From NCBI GenBank assembly GCA_041390125.1, contig JAWKQN010000014.1, forward strand, positions 1-64,000: a DNA stretch of 64,000 bases, given 5' to 3'. Within the stretch, counting starts at the first letter, position 1; every line of letters begins with the position of its first letter. The translations under genes were made by a program, and so were the position numbers. Origin of the DNA: Gemmatimonadota bacterium (GTDB taxonomy: Bacteria; Gemmatimonadota; Gemmatimonadetes; Longimicrobiales; Gaopeijiaceae). A model generated the notes under the pieces. The model did no database searches, was not told the DNA's origin, and saw only the letters and a program-made list of their open reading frames with translations. Below are positions 53,042 through 62,285 of this stretch, piece by piece.

Positions 53042-53982
53042 CCCACGGAGGTCACCGCGCTCTCGATCGCGCTCTCCAGACAATCGCGAGCGGCCGCACC
53101 CAGGGCAACGAGGGCCGGTGCCGGAACGTTGCCGGCCACCTCGCCCGTGGACACGACGAAGGTGAGATCGCCGTCGAAAAGCGTGTTCACGGGGGAGATG
53201 CGGCGGGGCAACGCGGTGGCCGCCATCCGCGCCAGCCGGGCCAGCGCTGCCCGGGACAGCGGCGCGTCGGTGGCCACGACGGAGAGGGTCGTGTTCTCGC
53301 CCGGCCCGGTCCCGGCCGCGAGGTCTCCCTGCGCCAGACGGTCCTGCAGCTCGCGGGCGGTGTTCAGGAAGACACCGTCGGGCCCGCGCGCGCCGCCGAG
53401 GATGCCCCCCCAGGCGTCCAGCACGTCCCCGAACGCGTTGACGACGCTCAGGGCCCCGACCGTGAGACCGCCGACGCGGAGCGAGGCCGAGCCCAGGCCC
53501 GAGCGCATCGCCGTCGAGGCACCTCCGATCTTGCCGATGGTGGCCCCGGCGCCGGCTCCGACCGCACCGAGGGGGACGGGTGCGTCCGACGCGGACGTGC
53601 ACGCCTTCTCGCCGAGGGCCGCGTCGGGCCGACCGACGCCGCGCGCCAGGTCGAAGATCACCGCAGCCGGGACGATGGGGACCCGCGCGTCCCGTACGGC
53701 GAAGCCACGGCCCTTGGACTCCAGCCAGCGCATCACGCCGTCGGCGGCTGCGAGGCCGAACGCGGAGCCGCCCGTCAGCACGATCGCGTCGGCGTGCGGA
53801 ACCAGGTGACGCGGGGAGAGGACGGCCAGCTCGCGACTGCCCGTGGCCATGCCGCCGACCTCGACGGCCGCACGGAACGGGCCGAGCACCACGGTGCAGC
53901 CGGACCCGCCGCCCTGGACCTCGGCGTGTCCGACCCGGATGCCGGGTACGTCCGTGATGCTGCCGTGCCTCACCTGCCCCAT
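53038..53982 (-). CDS. P1 family peptidase (DmpA-like)
   Basis: P1 peptidases are Ntn-type enzymes that cut themselves and act as D-aminopeptidases or beta-peptidyl aminopeptidases. The 314-residue protein shows ITDVPGIRVGHAEV at the N-terminus, the oxyanion stretch VLTGGSAFGLAAADGVM and the self-cleavage region GENTTLSVVATDAPLS, where Thr of NTT is the probable nucleophile in place of the DmpA Ser. The length is shorter than DmpA (375) but usual for the DUF-type group. It overlaps the HAD gene. Confidence 0.88.
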   Translation of the reverse strand: MGQVRHGSITDVPGIRVGHAEVQGGGSGCTVVLGPFRAAVEVGGMATGSRELAVLSPRHLVPHADAIVLTGGSAFGLAAADGVMRWLESKGRGFAVRDARVPIVPAAVIFDLARGVGRPDAALGEKACTSASDAPVPLGAVGAGAGATIGKIGGASTAMRSGLGSASLRVGGLTVGALSVVNAFGDVLDAWGGILGGARGPDGVFLNTARELQDRLAQGDLAAGTGPGENTTLSVVATDAPLSRAALARLARMAATALPRRISPVNTLFDGDLTFVVSTGEVAGNVPAPALVALGAAARDCLESAIESAVTSVG

Positions 53983-54033
53983 CCTGCCGGGTCCGGCACG
54001 AAGGGACGTGCGGAACCGGTCGCTAGAGGGATC

Positions 54034-55005
54034 TCACGAGAGCTGGGACAGCAGGGAGGGATCGAGATTGCCCCCGCTCAACACCACCGCCACGCGCCGT
54101 CCCGCGAGTGGAAGCCGGCCCGAGCGCAGCGCGGCCACGCCTGCGGCCCCGGAGAACTCCACCACCAGCTTGACGCGGGCCAGCAAGACCGAGGCCGCCG
54201 CCCGGATCTCGTGATCCTCCACCAGCACGACGTCGTCGTAGAGTGCCCGGATGTGTCGGTAGGTGAGATCGCCGGCGCGCACGGGGGCCAGCCCGTCGGC
54301 GATGGTGTCGATGCCGGGCAGCGTCACCGGCTCTCCGGCGTCGAGCGCCGCCCGCAACGCCGCGGCCCCGGTGGGCTCGACGGCGTAGAGCGCCGTGTCC
54401 GGCCGCAGGGCGCGCAGCGCGACCCCGACACCGCTGGCCAGGCCCCCGCCACCCACGCAGACGATCACGACCTCGACGTCCGGCCAGTCCTCCACGATCT
54501 CCAGGCCGACCGTGCCCTGGCCCGCGATGATGTCCGGGTGGTCGAAGGGGGGCACCATCGCGAGCCCACGCTCTTCCTGGATGCGCTCGGCGCGCTCGCG
54601 CCGCTCCAACGAGGTGGTGCCTTCCAGCACGACCTCCGCGCCCAGGCGCTGGGCCCCGCTGCGCTTGATGGCGGGCGCGGTCACCGGCATGACCACCACC
54701 GCCCGCGTGCCGAGCAGGCGCGCTGCGAGCGCCACGGCCTGCGCGTGGTTCCCCGAGGAGTACGTGATGACCCCGCGCTCGAGCGCCTCGGGGGGAAGCT
54801 GGGCGATGAAGTTGTAGGCGCCACGGATCTTGAAGGCTCCGGCCCGCTGCAATGACTCGCACTTGAGCCGTACCTCCGCGCCCACCTCCTCGGAGAGCGC
54901 CTCGGCATGGAGCAACGGTGTCCGCTCCACCACGCCCTGGATGCGCTCGGCCGCTTCGCGCACGTCGTCGATCCCGACGAGCGCGCCCGTGTCGGTCGGG
55001 CTCAC
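54034..55005 (-). CDS. Threonine ammonia-lyase/serine racemase-type PLP enzyme
   Basis: The 323-residue fold-type II PLP enzyme has the Schiff-base Lys in GAFKIRGAYN, SSGNHAQAVALAA, the phosphate-binding tetraglycine VCVGGGGLASG, and VVLSGGNLD at the end. It lacks the C-terminal ACT-like regulatory domain of biosynthetic IlvA, so it resembles the catabolic TdcB or serine racemase group. A GTG start overlaps the gyrA stop (GTGA), an unusual partner. Reaction: threonine to 2-oxobutanoate, or serine racemisation or dehydration. Confidence 0.88.
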   Translation of the reverse strand: MSPTDTGALVGIDDVREAAERIQGVVERTPLLHAEALSEEVGAEVRLKCESLQRAGAFKIRGAYNFIAQLPPEALERGVITYSSGNHAQAVALAARLLGTRAVVVMPVTAPAIKRSGAQRLGAEVVLEGTTSLERRERAERIQEERGLAMVPPFDHPDIIAGQGTVGLEIVEDWPDVEVVIVCVGGGGLASGVGVALRALRPDTALYAVEPTGAAALRAALDAGEPVTLPGIDTIADGLAPVRAGDLTYRHIRALYDDVVLVEDHEIRAAASVLLARVKLVVEFSGAAGVAALRSGRLPLAGRRVAVVLSGGNLDPSLLSQLS

Positions 55006-57602
55006 GCGTCCTCCTCCGCCCCGGCGCCCGCGTCCTCATCGCCGGCGTCGGAGACGCCCTCCTCCGGGAGAGCGTCCGCCTCTCCGTCCAGGGCCACGCC
55101 GTCCTGCTCCTCGTCGTCGTCGTCCTCCACCACGAGGCGGGCCACGTCCACCACGGTGTCGCCGTCATCCAGGTTGATGAGGCGCACGCCCTGGGTGGCA
55201 CGTCCGATCACGCGGATCTCGTCCACCCGCTGCCGGTTCACCACCCCACCCCGTGTGATGATCATCACCTGGTTGGCGGGTTGGACCGCCTTGATGGACA
55301 CCACCTTCCCGGTCTTGGTGGACGTCTTGATGTTGATCACGCCGAACCCGCCGCGGCCTTGCAGGCGGTATTCGTCCACGTCGCTGCGCTTGCCCATCCC
55401 GCTCTCGGTGGCCACGAGCAGCGTGGTCTCACCCGCCTCCTGCGGAACCACCACCATGCCGACGACGTGGTCGTCGTCGCGCAGCGCGATGCCACGCACG
55501 CCCTCGGTGGCCCGGCCCATGGGCCGGGTGTCCTGCTCGTCGAAGCGGATGGCCATCCCGTTGCGGGTGGCCAGGACGATCTGGTCCTCCCCCGACGTGA
55601 TGTGCACGTCGATGAGCTCGTCCCCTTCCCGGACGTTCATGGCGTTCAGACCCACCGAGCGCACGTTGCCGTACGCGGACAGCGCGGTCTTCTTGATCTG
55701 CCCGTTGCGCGTGCAGAAGAAGAGGTAGCGGTCGTCGCTGAACTCGCGGACCGGGACCACCGCGGCGATGGCTTCGTGCGCGCCCATCTCCAGCAGGTTC
55801 ACGATGGGCTTGCCGCGGGAGTGCCGCCCCGCCTCGGGGAGCTGCCAGACCTTGATCCAGTAGCACTGTCCGGTGCGGGTGAACACCATGAGGTAGTCGT
55901 GGCTCGAGCCCACGAAGAGGTGTTCGACCCAGTCCTCGTCCTTGGTGCCCATGCCCTGGAGCCCACGTCCCCCCCGCCGCTGGGCGCGGTAGGTGTCGAT
56001 GGGCAGGCGCTTGATGTAGCCCTGGCGCGTGACCGTGATCACCATCTCCTCGTCGGCGATCAGGTCCTCCATGTCCAGGTCGCCGTGCCAGTCGGTGATG
56101 TCGGTGCGGCGGTCGTCCCCGAAGCGGGTGGCGACGTCGGTGAGCTCGTCCTTGACGATGCCCATCCGCACCTCGCGGCTGGCGAGGATGCGCTCCAGCT
56201 CCGCGATCTGGCCCCGGACCTCGGACAGCTCCTGGTCCAGCTTGTCCATCTCCAGGCCGGTGAGGCGCCCGAGCCGCATGTCCAGGATGGCCTGCGCCTG
56301 CCGATCGGAGAGCCCGAAGCGCTCCTGGAGGCGCAGGGAGGCCTGCTCGGTGTCCGGGGAGCCCCGGATAATGGCCACGACCTCGTCGATGTTGTCGACG
56401 GCGATCTTGAGGCCCTCCAGGATGTGCTCCCGCTCCTTGGCCTTCTCGAGGTCGTGTTCGGAGCGTCGGACGACCACCTCGTGACGGTGGTCGATGAAGT
56501 GGAGCAGGATCTCCCGCAGGCCCATGACCTTGGGCACGCCGTCCACCAACGCGAGCAGGATGGTCCCGAAGGTCGACTGCATCTGCGTGTGCTTGAACAG
56601 CTTGTTCAGCACGATGTCGTAGATGGCGTCGCGCTTGAGCTCCACCACCACGCGCATGCCGTCGCGGTCGGATTCGTCGCGCAGGTCGGCGATGCCCTCG
56701 ATGCGCTTGTCCCGCACCAGTTGGGCGATCTGCTCGACCAGGCGCGACTTGTTCACCATGAAGGGCACTTCGGTGATGATGATGCGCTCGCGGCCTTGCG
56801 GCGTCTCCTCCTTGCCCACCCGAGCCCGGATGACGATGCGTCCGCGTCCGGTGGTGTAGGCCTCGTGGATCCCCCGGCGGCCCATCACGATGCCGCCGGT
56901 CGGGAAGTCCGGCCCCGGGATGTGCTTGAGCAGGTCCGCCTGGGACAGCTCGGGGTCGTCGATCAGCGCCTGCGTGGCGGCCACGACCTCGCGCAGGTTG
57001 TGCGGCGGGATGTTCGTCGCCATCCCCACCGCGATGCCGGAGCTGCCGTTGACCAGCAGGTTGGGGGCCTTGGACGGCAGCACGCGCGGCTCGTCCAGAC
57101 GTCCGTCGAAGTTGGGGCTGAAGTCGACGGTCTGCTTGTCGATGTCCTCCAGCAACTCGGTGGCGAGCCGCGTGAGGCGGGCCTCGGTGTAGCGGTAGGC
57201 GGCCGCCGAGTCCCCGTCGATGGAGCCGAAGTTGCCCTGGCCGTCGATCAGCGGATAGCGGAGCGAGAACTCCTGCACCATGCGCACGAGCGAGTCGTAG
57301 ACCGCCGAGTCGCCGTGGGGGTGGTATTTGCCCAGGACCTCACCGACGACCGTCGCGCTCTTCTTGTAGGGCCGGCCGGGGCCGAGCCCCAGGTCGGACA
57401 TCGCGTACAGGATGCGGCGGTGGACCGGCTTCAGGCCGTCCCGCACGTCGGGGAGGGCGCGCTGCACGATGACGCTCATCGAGTAGTCGATGAACGAATC
57501 CCGCATCTCGTCTTCGAGGAGGCGTTCGAGGACCCGCGGGCCACCGGCGTCGTCGCCGCCGGTGGGGAGCATCTCGTTCTCGTCGTTCTCGCTCATCGCC
57601 AT
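55002..57602 (-). CDS. gyrA: DNA gyrase subunit A
   Basis: GyrA cuts and rejoins DNA during negative supercoiling. The 866-residue protein has the catalytic Tyr138 in AAYRYTEARL and the quinolone-determining region HPHGDSAVYDS with wild-type Ser99 and Asp103 (E. coli 83 and 87). The GyrA box QRRGGRG shows it is gyrase and not topoisomerase IV. The C-terminal propeller is followed by about 40 residues rich in Asp/Glu (VEDDDDEEQDG, DAGDEDAGAGAEEDA). Such tails modulate supercoiling in other gyrases. A second in-frame ATG lies two codons downstream. gyrB is not in the window. Confidence 0.97.
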   Translation of the reverse strand: MAMSENDENEMLPTGGDDAGGPRVLERLLEDEMRDSFIDYSMSVIVQRALPDVRDGLKPVHRRILYAMSDLGLGPGRPYKKSATVVGEVLGKYHPHGDSAVYDSLVRMVQEFSLRYPLIDGQGNFGSIDGDSAAAYRYTEARLTRLATELLEDIDKQTVDFSPNFDGRLDEPRVLPSKAPNLLVNGSSGIAVGMATNIPPHNLREVVAATQALIDDPELSQADLLKHIPGPDFPTGGIVMGRRGIHEAYTTGRGRIVIRARVGKEETPQGRERIIITEVPFMVNKSRLVEQIAQLVRDKRIEGIADLRDESDRDGMRVVVELKRDAIYDIVLNKLFKHTQMQSTFGTILLALVDGVPKVMGLREILLHFIDHRHEVVVRRSEHDLEKAKEREHILEGLKIAVDNIDEVVAIIRGSPDTEQASLRLQERFGLSDRQAQAILDMRLGRLTGLEMDKLDQELSEVRGQIAELERILASREVRMGIVKDELTDVATRFGDDRRTDITDWHGDLDMEDLIADEEMVITVTRQGYIKRLPIDTYRAQRRGGRGLQGMGTKDEDWVEHLFVGSSHDYLMVFTRTGQCYWIKVWQLPEAGRHSRGKPIVNLLEMGAHEAIAAVVPVREFSDDRYLFFCTRNGQIKKTALSAYGNVRSVGLNAMNVREGDELIDVHITSGEDQIVLATRNGMAIRFDEQDTRPMGRATEGVRGIALRDDDHVVGMVVVPQEAGETTLLVATESGMGKRSDVDEYRLQGRGGFGVINIKTSTKTGKVVSIKAVQPANQVMIITRGGVVNRQRVDEIRVIGRATQGVRLINLDDGDTVVDVARLVVEDDDDEEQDGVALDGEADALPEEGVSDAGDEDAGAGAEEDA

Positions 57603-57734
57603 CCGATCAGGAGAGCCCGGACCCGGCCGGGAGCGCGGGCCGGATCAGGTCCCGGCGCCGGCTCGAGGGCGGCGCTCGGGAGGGGGAGTTCCGGAAGGGC
57701 CCCGAGCGGCGCGTCCATGTCGTGGAGAACCGCC

Positions 57735-57776
57735 GAAAGCCCTTGAAAAATAACGCAGATCGGGGCTTTCGAGCAA
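57735..57776 (-). promoter_or_regulatory. Putative gyrA promoter embedded in an inverted repeat
   Basis: On the minus strand TTGCTC (57776-57771) and TTATTT (57753-57748) are 17 bases apart. An 8-base inverted repeat (GAAAGCCC at 57735-57742, GGGCTTTC at 57763-57770) encloses the -10 region. The predicted leader before the gyrA ATG is about 138 bases. The AT-rich core (TTATTTTTCAA) stands out in this GC-rich sequence. Confidence 0.5.
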
Positions 57777-57824
57777 CCGCGGCGGAGGCCCCGGGCCGGG
57801 GTGCGGCGGCACCCCCGCGGACCG

Positions 57825-58829
57825 TCAGGCGACCGAGACGAAATCCCGCAGCTCGACCCGGCCGAGGCGGCCCAGGGCCCCGCGGATCTCCGACCGCGCC
57901 TCGGCGCCGGACACGGCGGCGAGCACGAAGGCGTCGGGGTGCCCCGACAGGTCCCTCGGCCCCACCACCGGGGCGTCGTGGATGGTCTGCCCCACCTTGC
58001 GCGGGTCCAGCTCCACGAACGCCGTGACCGGCCGGCCCACGTCGGCCAGCTCACGCGCGAAGGCCTTCCCCGTCGGTCCGGCGCCCCACACCACCACCGG
58101 CCGGCCCTCGCGAAGAAGGGTGCGCGCCAGCACCTCGACCTTCAAGCGCCGGAAGGCATCGATCCAGTAGCGCTGGTCCACCCGCGAGAGCCGGGACGGA
58201 TGGTCCCGCCACAGCAGCGGCTCCCCCTCGACCCGGGCGAAGCGCGCGCCCCGCTCCCACAGCCGCAGCACGAGGTCGTAGTCCTCCGGCCACGGGCCCT
58301 CCCGGTAGCCGCCCGCCTCGGCGACGGCAGCGGCGCGCATCAGGAACGTGGGATGGGCGAGCGGGCACTCGACGAACAGGTCGCGCTCGATCTCCTCGGG
58401 GGTCGCGAGCGAGTTCAACCAGGCTTCGTACTTGACGCGCCCGTCCTTCAGGAGATCCCGAGGGAAGTAGCGCACGGCCGTCCCGCACAGGGTGACGGAG
58501 GGGTGGGCGAGCAGGTGGGCCCGCTGCCGCTCCAGGCGGTCCGGCGGAGCGATGTCGTCCGCGTCCATGCGGGCCAGGAGCGGCGCCCGGGCTTCGGCGC
58601 GGGCCCGCTCCAGCGCCGCGACGATGCCGTGGGGGTCGGTGCGCACGACGCGCAGGCGCGCGTCCAGCTGCGCGGTCCGGGTCAGGAGCGCGGCGGTCCC
58701 GTCGCTCGAGCCGTCGTCCACGGCGACGACCTCGAGGTCGGACCACGTCTGGTCCAGGATGGAGCGCAGCGCCTCTTCCAGGAACGGGGCGCCGTCGCGG
58801 ACGGGAAGCAACACGGAGATGTCGGGCAT
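57825..58829 (-). CDS. GT2 glycosyltransferase with C-terminal Rossmann-like domain
   Basis: The 334-residue protein starts with a GT-A domain: ISVLLPVRDGAPFLEEALRS, VVAVDDGSSDGT, and the metal motif RMDADDIA, with WPEDYDLVLRLW as the acceptor-side ED motif. From about residue 245 a second domain reads VVVWGAGPTGKAFARELAD, FVELDPRKVGQ and VVGPRDLSGHPDAFVLAAVS, a nucleotide-binding Rossmann-like segment resembling the N-terminal domain of PglD-type sugar acyltransferases. Fusion of GT2 with this domain is uncommon. Start 58829 gives the usual GT2 N-terminus; an ATG three codons upstream is possible. Confidence 0.85.
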   Translation of the reverse strand: MPDISVLLPVRDGAPFLEEALRSILDQTWSDLEVVAVDDGSSDGTAALLTRTAQLDARLRVVRTDPHGIVAALERARAEARAPLLARMDADDIAPPDRLERQRAHLLAHPSVTLCGTAVRYFPRDLLKDGRVKYEAWLNSLATPEEIERDLFVECPLAHPTFLMRAAAVAEAGGYREGPWPEDYDLVLRLWERGARFARVEGEPLLWRDHPSRLSRVDQRYWIDAFRRLKVEVLARTLLREGRPVVVWGAGPTGKAFARELADVGRPVTAFVELDPRKVGQTIHDAPVVGPRDLSGHPDAFVLAAVSGAEARSEIRGALGRLGRVELRDFVSVA

Positions 58830-58879
58830 GACCGCCATGTTTCCATGTCCGGGCGACGCTGTCCAGAGCGCCGCATGGT

Positions 58880-61708
58880 TCAGGCGCTCCGCGCCTCCGC
58901 CGGCAGCACCTCGGCCAGGTACCGGCCGGTCACGCTGTCCGGGGCCGTCACGATGTCCTCGGGACGGCCCATGGCCACCAGCCGACCGCCCTGCACGCCG
59001 GCACCCGGGCCGAGATCGACGACCCAATCGGCCGTCTTGATCACGTCCAGGTTGTGCTCGATCACCACCACGGTGTGACCGGCATCCACGAGACGGTCGA
59101 GGACCCGTAGCAGCTTGCGCACGTCCTCCCCCGACAACCCCGTGGTGGGCTCGTCCAGGAGGTAGAGGCGGCGCTCCCCCTTCCCCGCTCCACCACTCGT
59201 GAGCTCCCGCGCGATCTTGAGCCGTTGCGCCTCTCCGCCGGACAGCGTGGGCGCCGGCTGACCCAGCCGCAGATACCCCAGCCCCACCTGCTGGAGCTGC
59301 CACAGCGTCTGTCCCAGGCGGTCCTCCTTCAGGAAGAAGCGGATCGCCTCGTCCACCGTCAGATCGAGGATGCGGGCGACGTCCAATCCCCGGTAGCGCA
59401 CGTCGCGGATCTCGCGCTTGAATCGCGTTCCGCCGCACACGTCGCACGGGACGAAGACATCCGCCATGAAGATCATCTCGATCTCCACCTGCCCCGCTCC
59501 CTTGCAGGCCTCGCAGCGACCGCCCTCCACATTGAACGAGAAGGCCTTGGCCTCGTAGCCGCGCTGCCGCGCCAGCGGCTGCTCGGCCAGGATGCGCCGG
59601 ATCTCCGCCCAGGCACCGATGTAGGTGACCGGGTTGGAGCGCGGCGTCCGTCCGATGGGCGACTGGTCGACGAGCACCACGCTCTCCACGTGCTGCAGCC
59701 CCCGCAGGCTCGCGTACTCACCCACTTCCTCGCCCAGGTGCTGCTTGGCGGACGTGTCGCCCCCGCCCAGCTCGCGTTCGAGCGCCCGGTAGAAGATGTC
59801 GTGCACGAGCGTGGACTTGCCCGAGCCCGAGACGCCGGTGACCACCGTGCGGGCTCCCACGGGAAAGACGACGTCGATGCCGTCCACGTTGTGGAGGCGC
59901 GCCCCCTTCAGCTCGATGCGGGAGGTGCGCACGGAGCGCCGCCGCTCGGGCACCTCGACCGCGCTCGCCCCGGAGAGGAAGCGGCCGGTGGCGGTGTCCG
60001 CGTCCAGCAGCGCCTCCGGCGCGCCTTCGAACACGATGCGTCCTCCGCGCTCCCCCGAACCCGGCCCCAGCTCGACGACATGGTCGGCGCGCCGGATGGC
60101 GTCGCTGTCGTGCTCGACCATGACCACGGTGTTGCCGGCGTCGCGCAGGCGGGCGAGCAGGTCCAGCAAGGCCCGCGTGTCGCGCGGGTGCAGGCCGATG
60201 GTCGGCTCGTCCAGCACGTACAGGGTGTCCACCAGGCTGGCGCCGAGCGAGTTGGCCAGGTGGATGCGCTGGGCTTCACCGCCGGACAGGGTCCGCATCT
60301 GCCGGGACAGGGTCAGGTAGCCCAGCCCCACATCCAGAAGGAAGGACAGCCGCGCCTCCAGCTCGCGCTGGATGGTGGCGGCCACCGCCGCCGCCATCGG
60401 CGGCAGGTCCAGCTCGCGCACCCACGTGGCCAGCTCCTCGACGACGCGGTCGGCCGCGTCGGCGATGGTCCATCCGGCCACGCGGATCCGCAGCGCCTCC
60501 GGACGCAGCCGCGTCCCCTTGCACGCCGGACAGGTCTTCGGCGTCTGGTACTGCCGGAGGAAGACGCGGATGTACTGCTTGTAGCGCTTGGATTCGCGTG
60601 ACTGGAGGAAGGGGATGACCCCCTCGAACCCGTCCGTGCCGTTCAGCACCGCCTTGCGGAACCGCTGGGTGAGCCGTTCCCAGGGCATGTCCAGCGCGAC
60701 GCGTTGCGCCCGTGCGAACCGCCGCAGCCGGTCCCGCTCCTTGTCGTAGCGCGGCTTCTCCCACGGGTCGACCGCACCCTCCGCGATCGAGCGCGTGGGA
60801 TTGGGGACGATCAGGGCCGGATCGTACTCCAGCGTGGCGCCGAAGCCCGTACAGCGGGGGCACGACCCGTACGGGTTGTTGAACGAGAAGAGCCGGGGCG
60901 TGGGCTCCAGGAACGTCACGGTCGGATGGTCGGGGCACCGGAAGCGCTCGGTGAAGCGCAGGACCTGCCCGTCGGCGAGCCACGCGACAGCCTCGCCCTC
61001 TCCTTCGGTGAAGGCGGTCTGGATGGAGTCCACCAGGCGGTCGCGCTCGACCGCCCCCGCCTTGAGCCGATCCACCACCACCAGGCCGTCGCGCACGTCC
61101 GCCAGGTCCACCCCCAGGGCATCCGGGTCGGTCGCGTCCGCCGCGGTCAGGTCGAACGAGGTCGGTCCCACCTGCACGCGCAGGAACCCGAGCGCGCGCA
61201 GGTTCTCCACCACGGTCGGGTGCCGCACCTTGGCACTGGTCTCCAGCGGGAATCCCAGCACGATCCGCGTGCCGGGGGGCAGCGCCTCGAGCGCGTCGGC
61301 GACGCTCGCGGGCGTGTCGGGTCGCACCACGCGGTCGCAGGACGGGCAGTGGGTGGTGCCCACCCGCGCCCAGAGCAGCCGCAGGTAGTCGTAGACCTCC
61401 GTCGCGGTGCCCACGGTGGAGCGGCTGCTCTTGGTCGGGTTCTTCTGCTCGATGGCGACCGACGGCGCGACGCCCTCGATGCGATCGACCGCCGGCTTCT
61501 CCACCCGGTCCAGGAACTGTTTCGCGTAGGTGGAAAGCGACTCCACGTAGCGCCGCTGGCCTTCGGCGAAGAGGGTGTCGAGCGCGAGCGAGGACTTGCC
61601 CGAGCCGCTGGGTCCCGTGATGACGGTGAGCGTGCGGCGGGGCAGGTCCAGATCGAGGTTCTGGAGATTGTGCTGCCGGGCGCCCCGGATGCGGATCGCG
61701 TCGTCCAT
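58880..61708 (-). CDS. uvrA: Excinuclease ABC subunit A
   Basis: UvrA finds bulky DNA lesions and loads UvrB in nucleotide excision repair. The 942-residue protein has two ABC ATPase halves: Walker A GPSGSGKSSLALDTLF and GVSGSGKSTLV, signatures LSGGEAQRIHLA and LSGGEAQRLKIA, and DEPTIGLHPRD and DEPTTGLSGED. Zinc sites are CPSCDR, CPRCTG, CPACKG and the large C-terminal module CEACKG to CDVCGG. ATG 61708 is used; the frame extends far upstream only as a shadow of the M56 gene. Confidence 0.97.
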   Translation of the reverse strand: MDDAIRIRGARQHNLQNLDLDLPRRTLTVITGPSGSGKSSLALDTLFAEGQRRYVESLSTYAKQFLDRVEKPAVDRIEGVAPSVAIEQKNPTKSSRSTVGTATEVYDYLRLLWARVGTTHCPSCDRVVRPDTPASVADALEALPPGTRIVLGFPLETSAKVRHPTVVENLRALGFLRVQVGPTSFDLTAADATDPDALGVDLADVRDGLVVVDRLKAGAVERDRLVDSIQTAFTEGEGEAVAWLADGQVLRFTERFRCPDHPTVTFLEPTPRLFSFNNPYGSCPRCTGFGATLEYDPALIVPNPTRSIAEGAVDPWEKPRYDKERDRLRRFARAQRVALDMPWERLTQRFRKAVLNGTDGFEGVIPFLQSRESKRYKQYIRVFLRQYQTPKTCPACKGTRLRPEALRIRVAGWTIADAADRVVEELATWVRELDLPPMAAAVAATIQRELEARLSFLLDVGLGYLTLSRQMRTLSGGEAQRIHLANSLGASLVDTLYVLDEPTIGLHPRDTRALLDLLARLRDAGNTVVMVEHDSDAIRRADHVVELGPGSGERGGRIVFEGAPEALLDADTATGRFLSGASAVEVPERRRSVRTSRIELKGARLHNVDGIDVVFPVGARTVVTGVSGSGKSTLVHDIFYRALERELGGGDTSAKQHLGEEVGEYASLRGLQHVESVVLVDQSPIGRTPRSNPVTYIGAWAEIRRILAEQPLARQRGYEAKAFSFNVEGGRCEACKGAGQVEIEMIFMADVFVPCDVCGGTRFKREIRDVRYRGLDVARILDLTVDEAIRFFLKEDRLGQTLWQLQQVGLGYLRLGQPAPTLSGGEAQRLKIARELTSGGAGKGERRLYLLDEPTTGLSGEDVRKLLRVLDRLVDAGHTVVVIEHNLDVIKTADWVVDLGPGAGVQGGRLVAMGRPEDIVTAPDSVTGRYLAEVLPAEARSA

Positions 61709-61822
61709 GCGGCCTACGGATACCCGCCAGGGGTCGCCGGGTGCGCGACGTCCAAACCCCACCCCCGCCCCGCACGTCCCACCCACGGGCCCCTCACCGG
61801 ACCGGGCACGGCGCCCGCCCCC

Positions 61823-61877
61823 TTGACCCTCAGGGATGCCGAGTGGTAGGATTTGAGCACATGGTGAATTTTGAGCA
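61823..61877 (+). promoter_or_regulatory. Promoter and probable operator of the BlaI/M56 pair
   Basis: TTGACC (61823-61828) and TAGGAT (61847-61852) are spaced by 18 bases. Right after, TTTGAGCA occurs twice as a direct repeat (61852-61859 and 61870-61877), 18 bases apart, flanking CACATGGTG. Repeats around the start point are where BlaI/MecI-type repressors bind, so this is a candidate autoregulatory operator. Confidence 0.6.
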
Positions 61878-61891
61878 TTTGGAGGAACGGC

Positions 61892-62281
61892 ATGAGCGAC
61901 GGTGTCCTGTCCCGATTGAGCCGCAGGGAGCGGCAGGTGATGAGCGCCCTCTTTGCGGGGTCTCCGGCCACGGTATCGGAGATCCAGGAGCGCATCCCGG
62001 AGGCTCTGAGCTATTCGGCCGTGCGCTCCACGTTGCGGGTGCTCAGCGAGAAGGGGCACGTCGAGCGCACGGCGGAAGGCAAGCGCTACCTGTACGAGCC
62101 GGCGGTCCGGCAGGACCGCGCGCGCAAGGCGGCGCTGAAGGACCTGGTGACCACGTTCTTCGACGGCTCTGCGGAGCGGGCGGCGGCAGCGTTGCTGCGC
62201 ATGTCCGACACGCGCAGCCCCGAGGACGTGCTGGAGCGGCTGCGCCAGGAGATCCGACGCACACGTGGAGAGGGGAGGTGA
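61892..62281 (+). CDS. BlaI/MecI/CopY family transcriptional repressor
   Basis: The 129-residue protein is a winged-helix dimer. It reads LSRRERQVMSALFAGSPATV, then IQERIPEALSYSAVRSTLRV as the recognition helix region and LSEKGHVERTAEGKRYLYEP as the wing. The C-terminal helices (KDLVTTFFDGSAERAAAALL) form the dimer part where sensor proteases cut. GGAGG precedes the ATG by six bases. The M56 sensor-protease gene begins four bases after the stop. In known systems the repressor is cleaved or released when the membrane partner senses beta-lactam or another stress. Confidence 0.93.
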   Translation: MSDGVLSRLSRRERQVMSALFAGSPATVSEIQERIPEALSYSAVRSTLRVLSEKGHVERTAEGKRYLYEPAVRQDRARKAALKDLVTTFFDGSAERAAAALLRMSDTRSPEDVLERLRQEIRRTRGEGR

Positions 62282-62285
62282 CGGG

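Noticed and set aside
54918..57746. A 942-codon plus-strand ORF opposite gyrA
   Set aside because: It is a shadow of gyrA, which has all its motifs on the minus strand.
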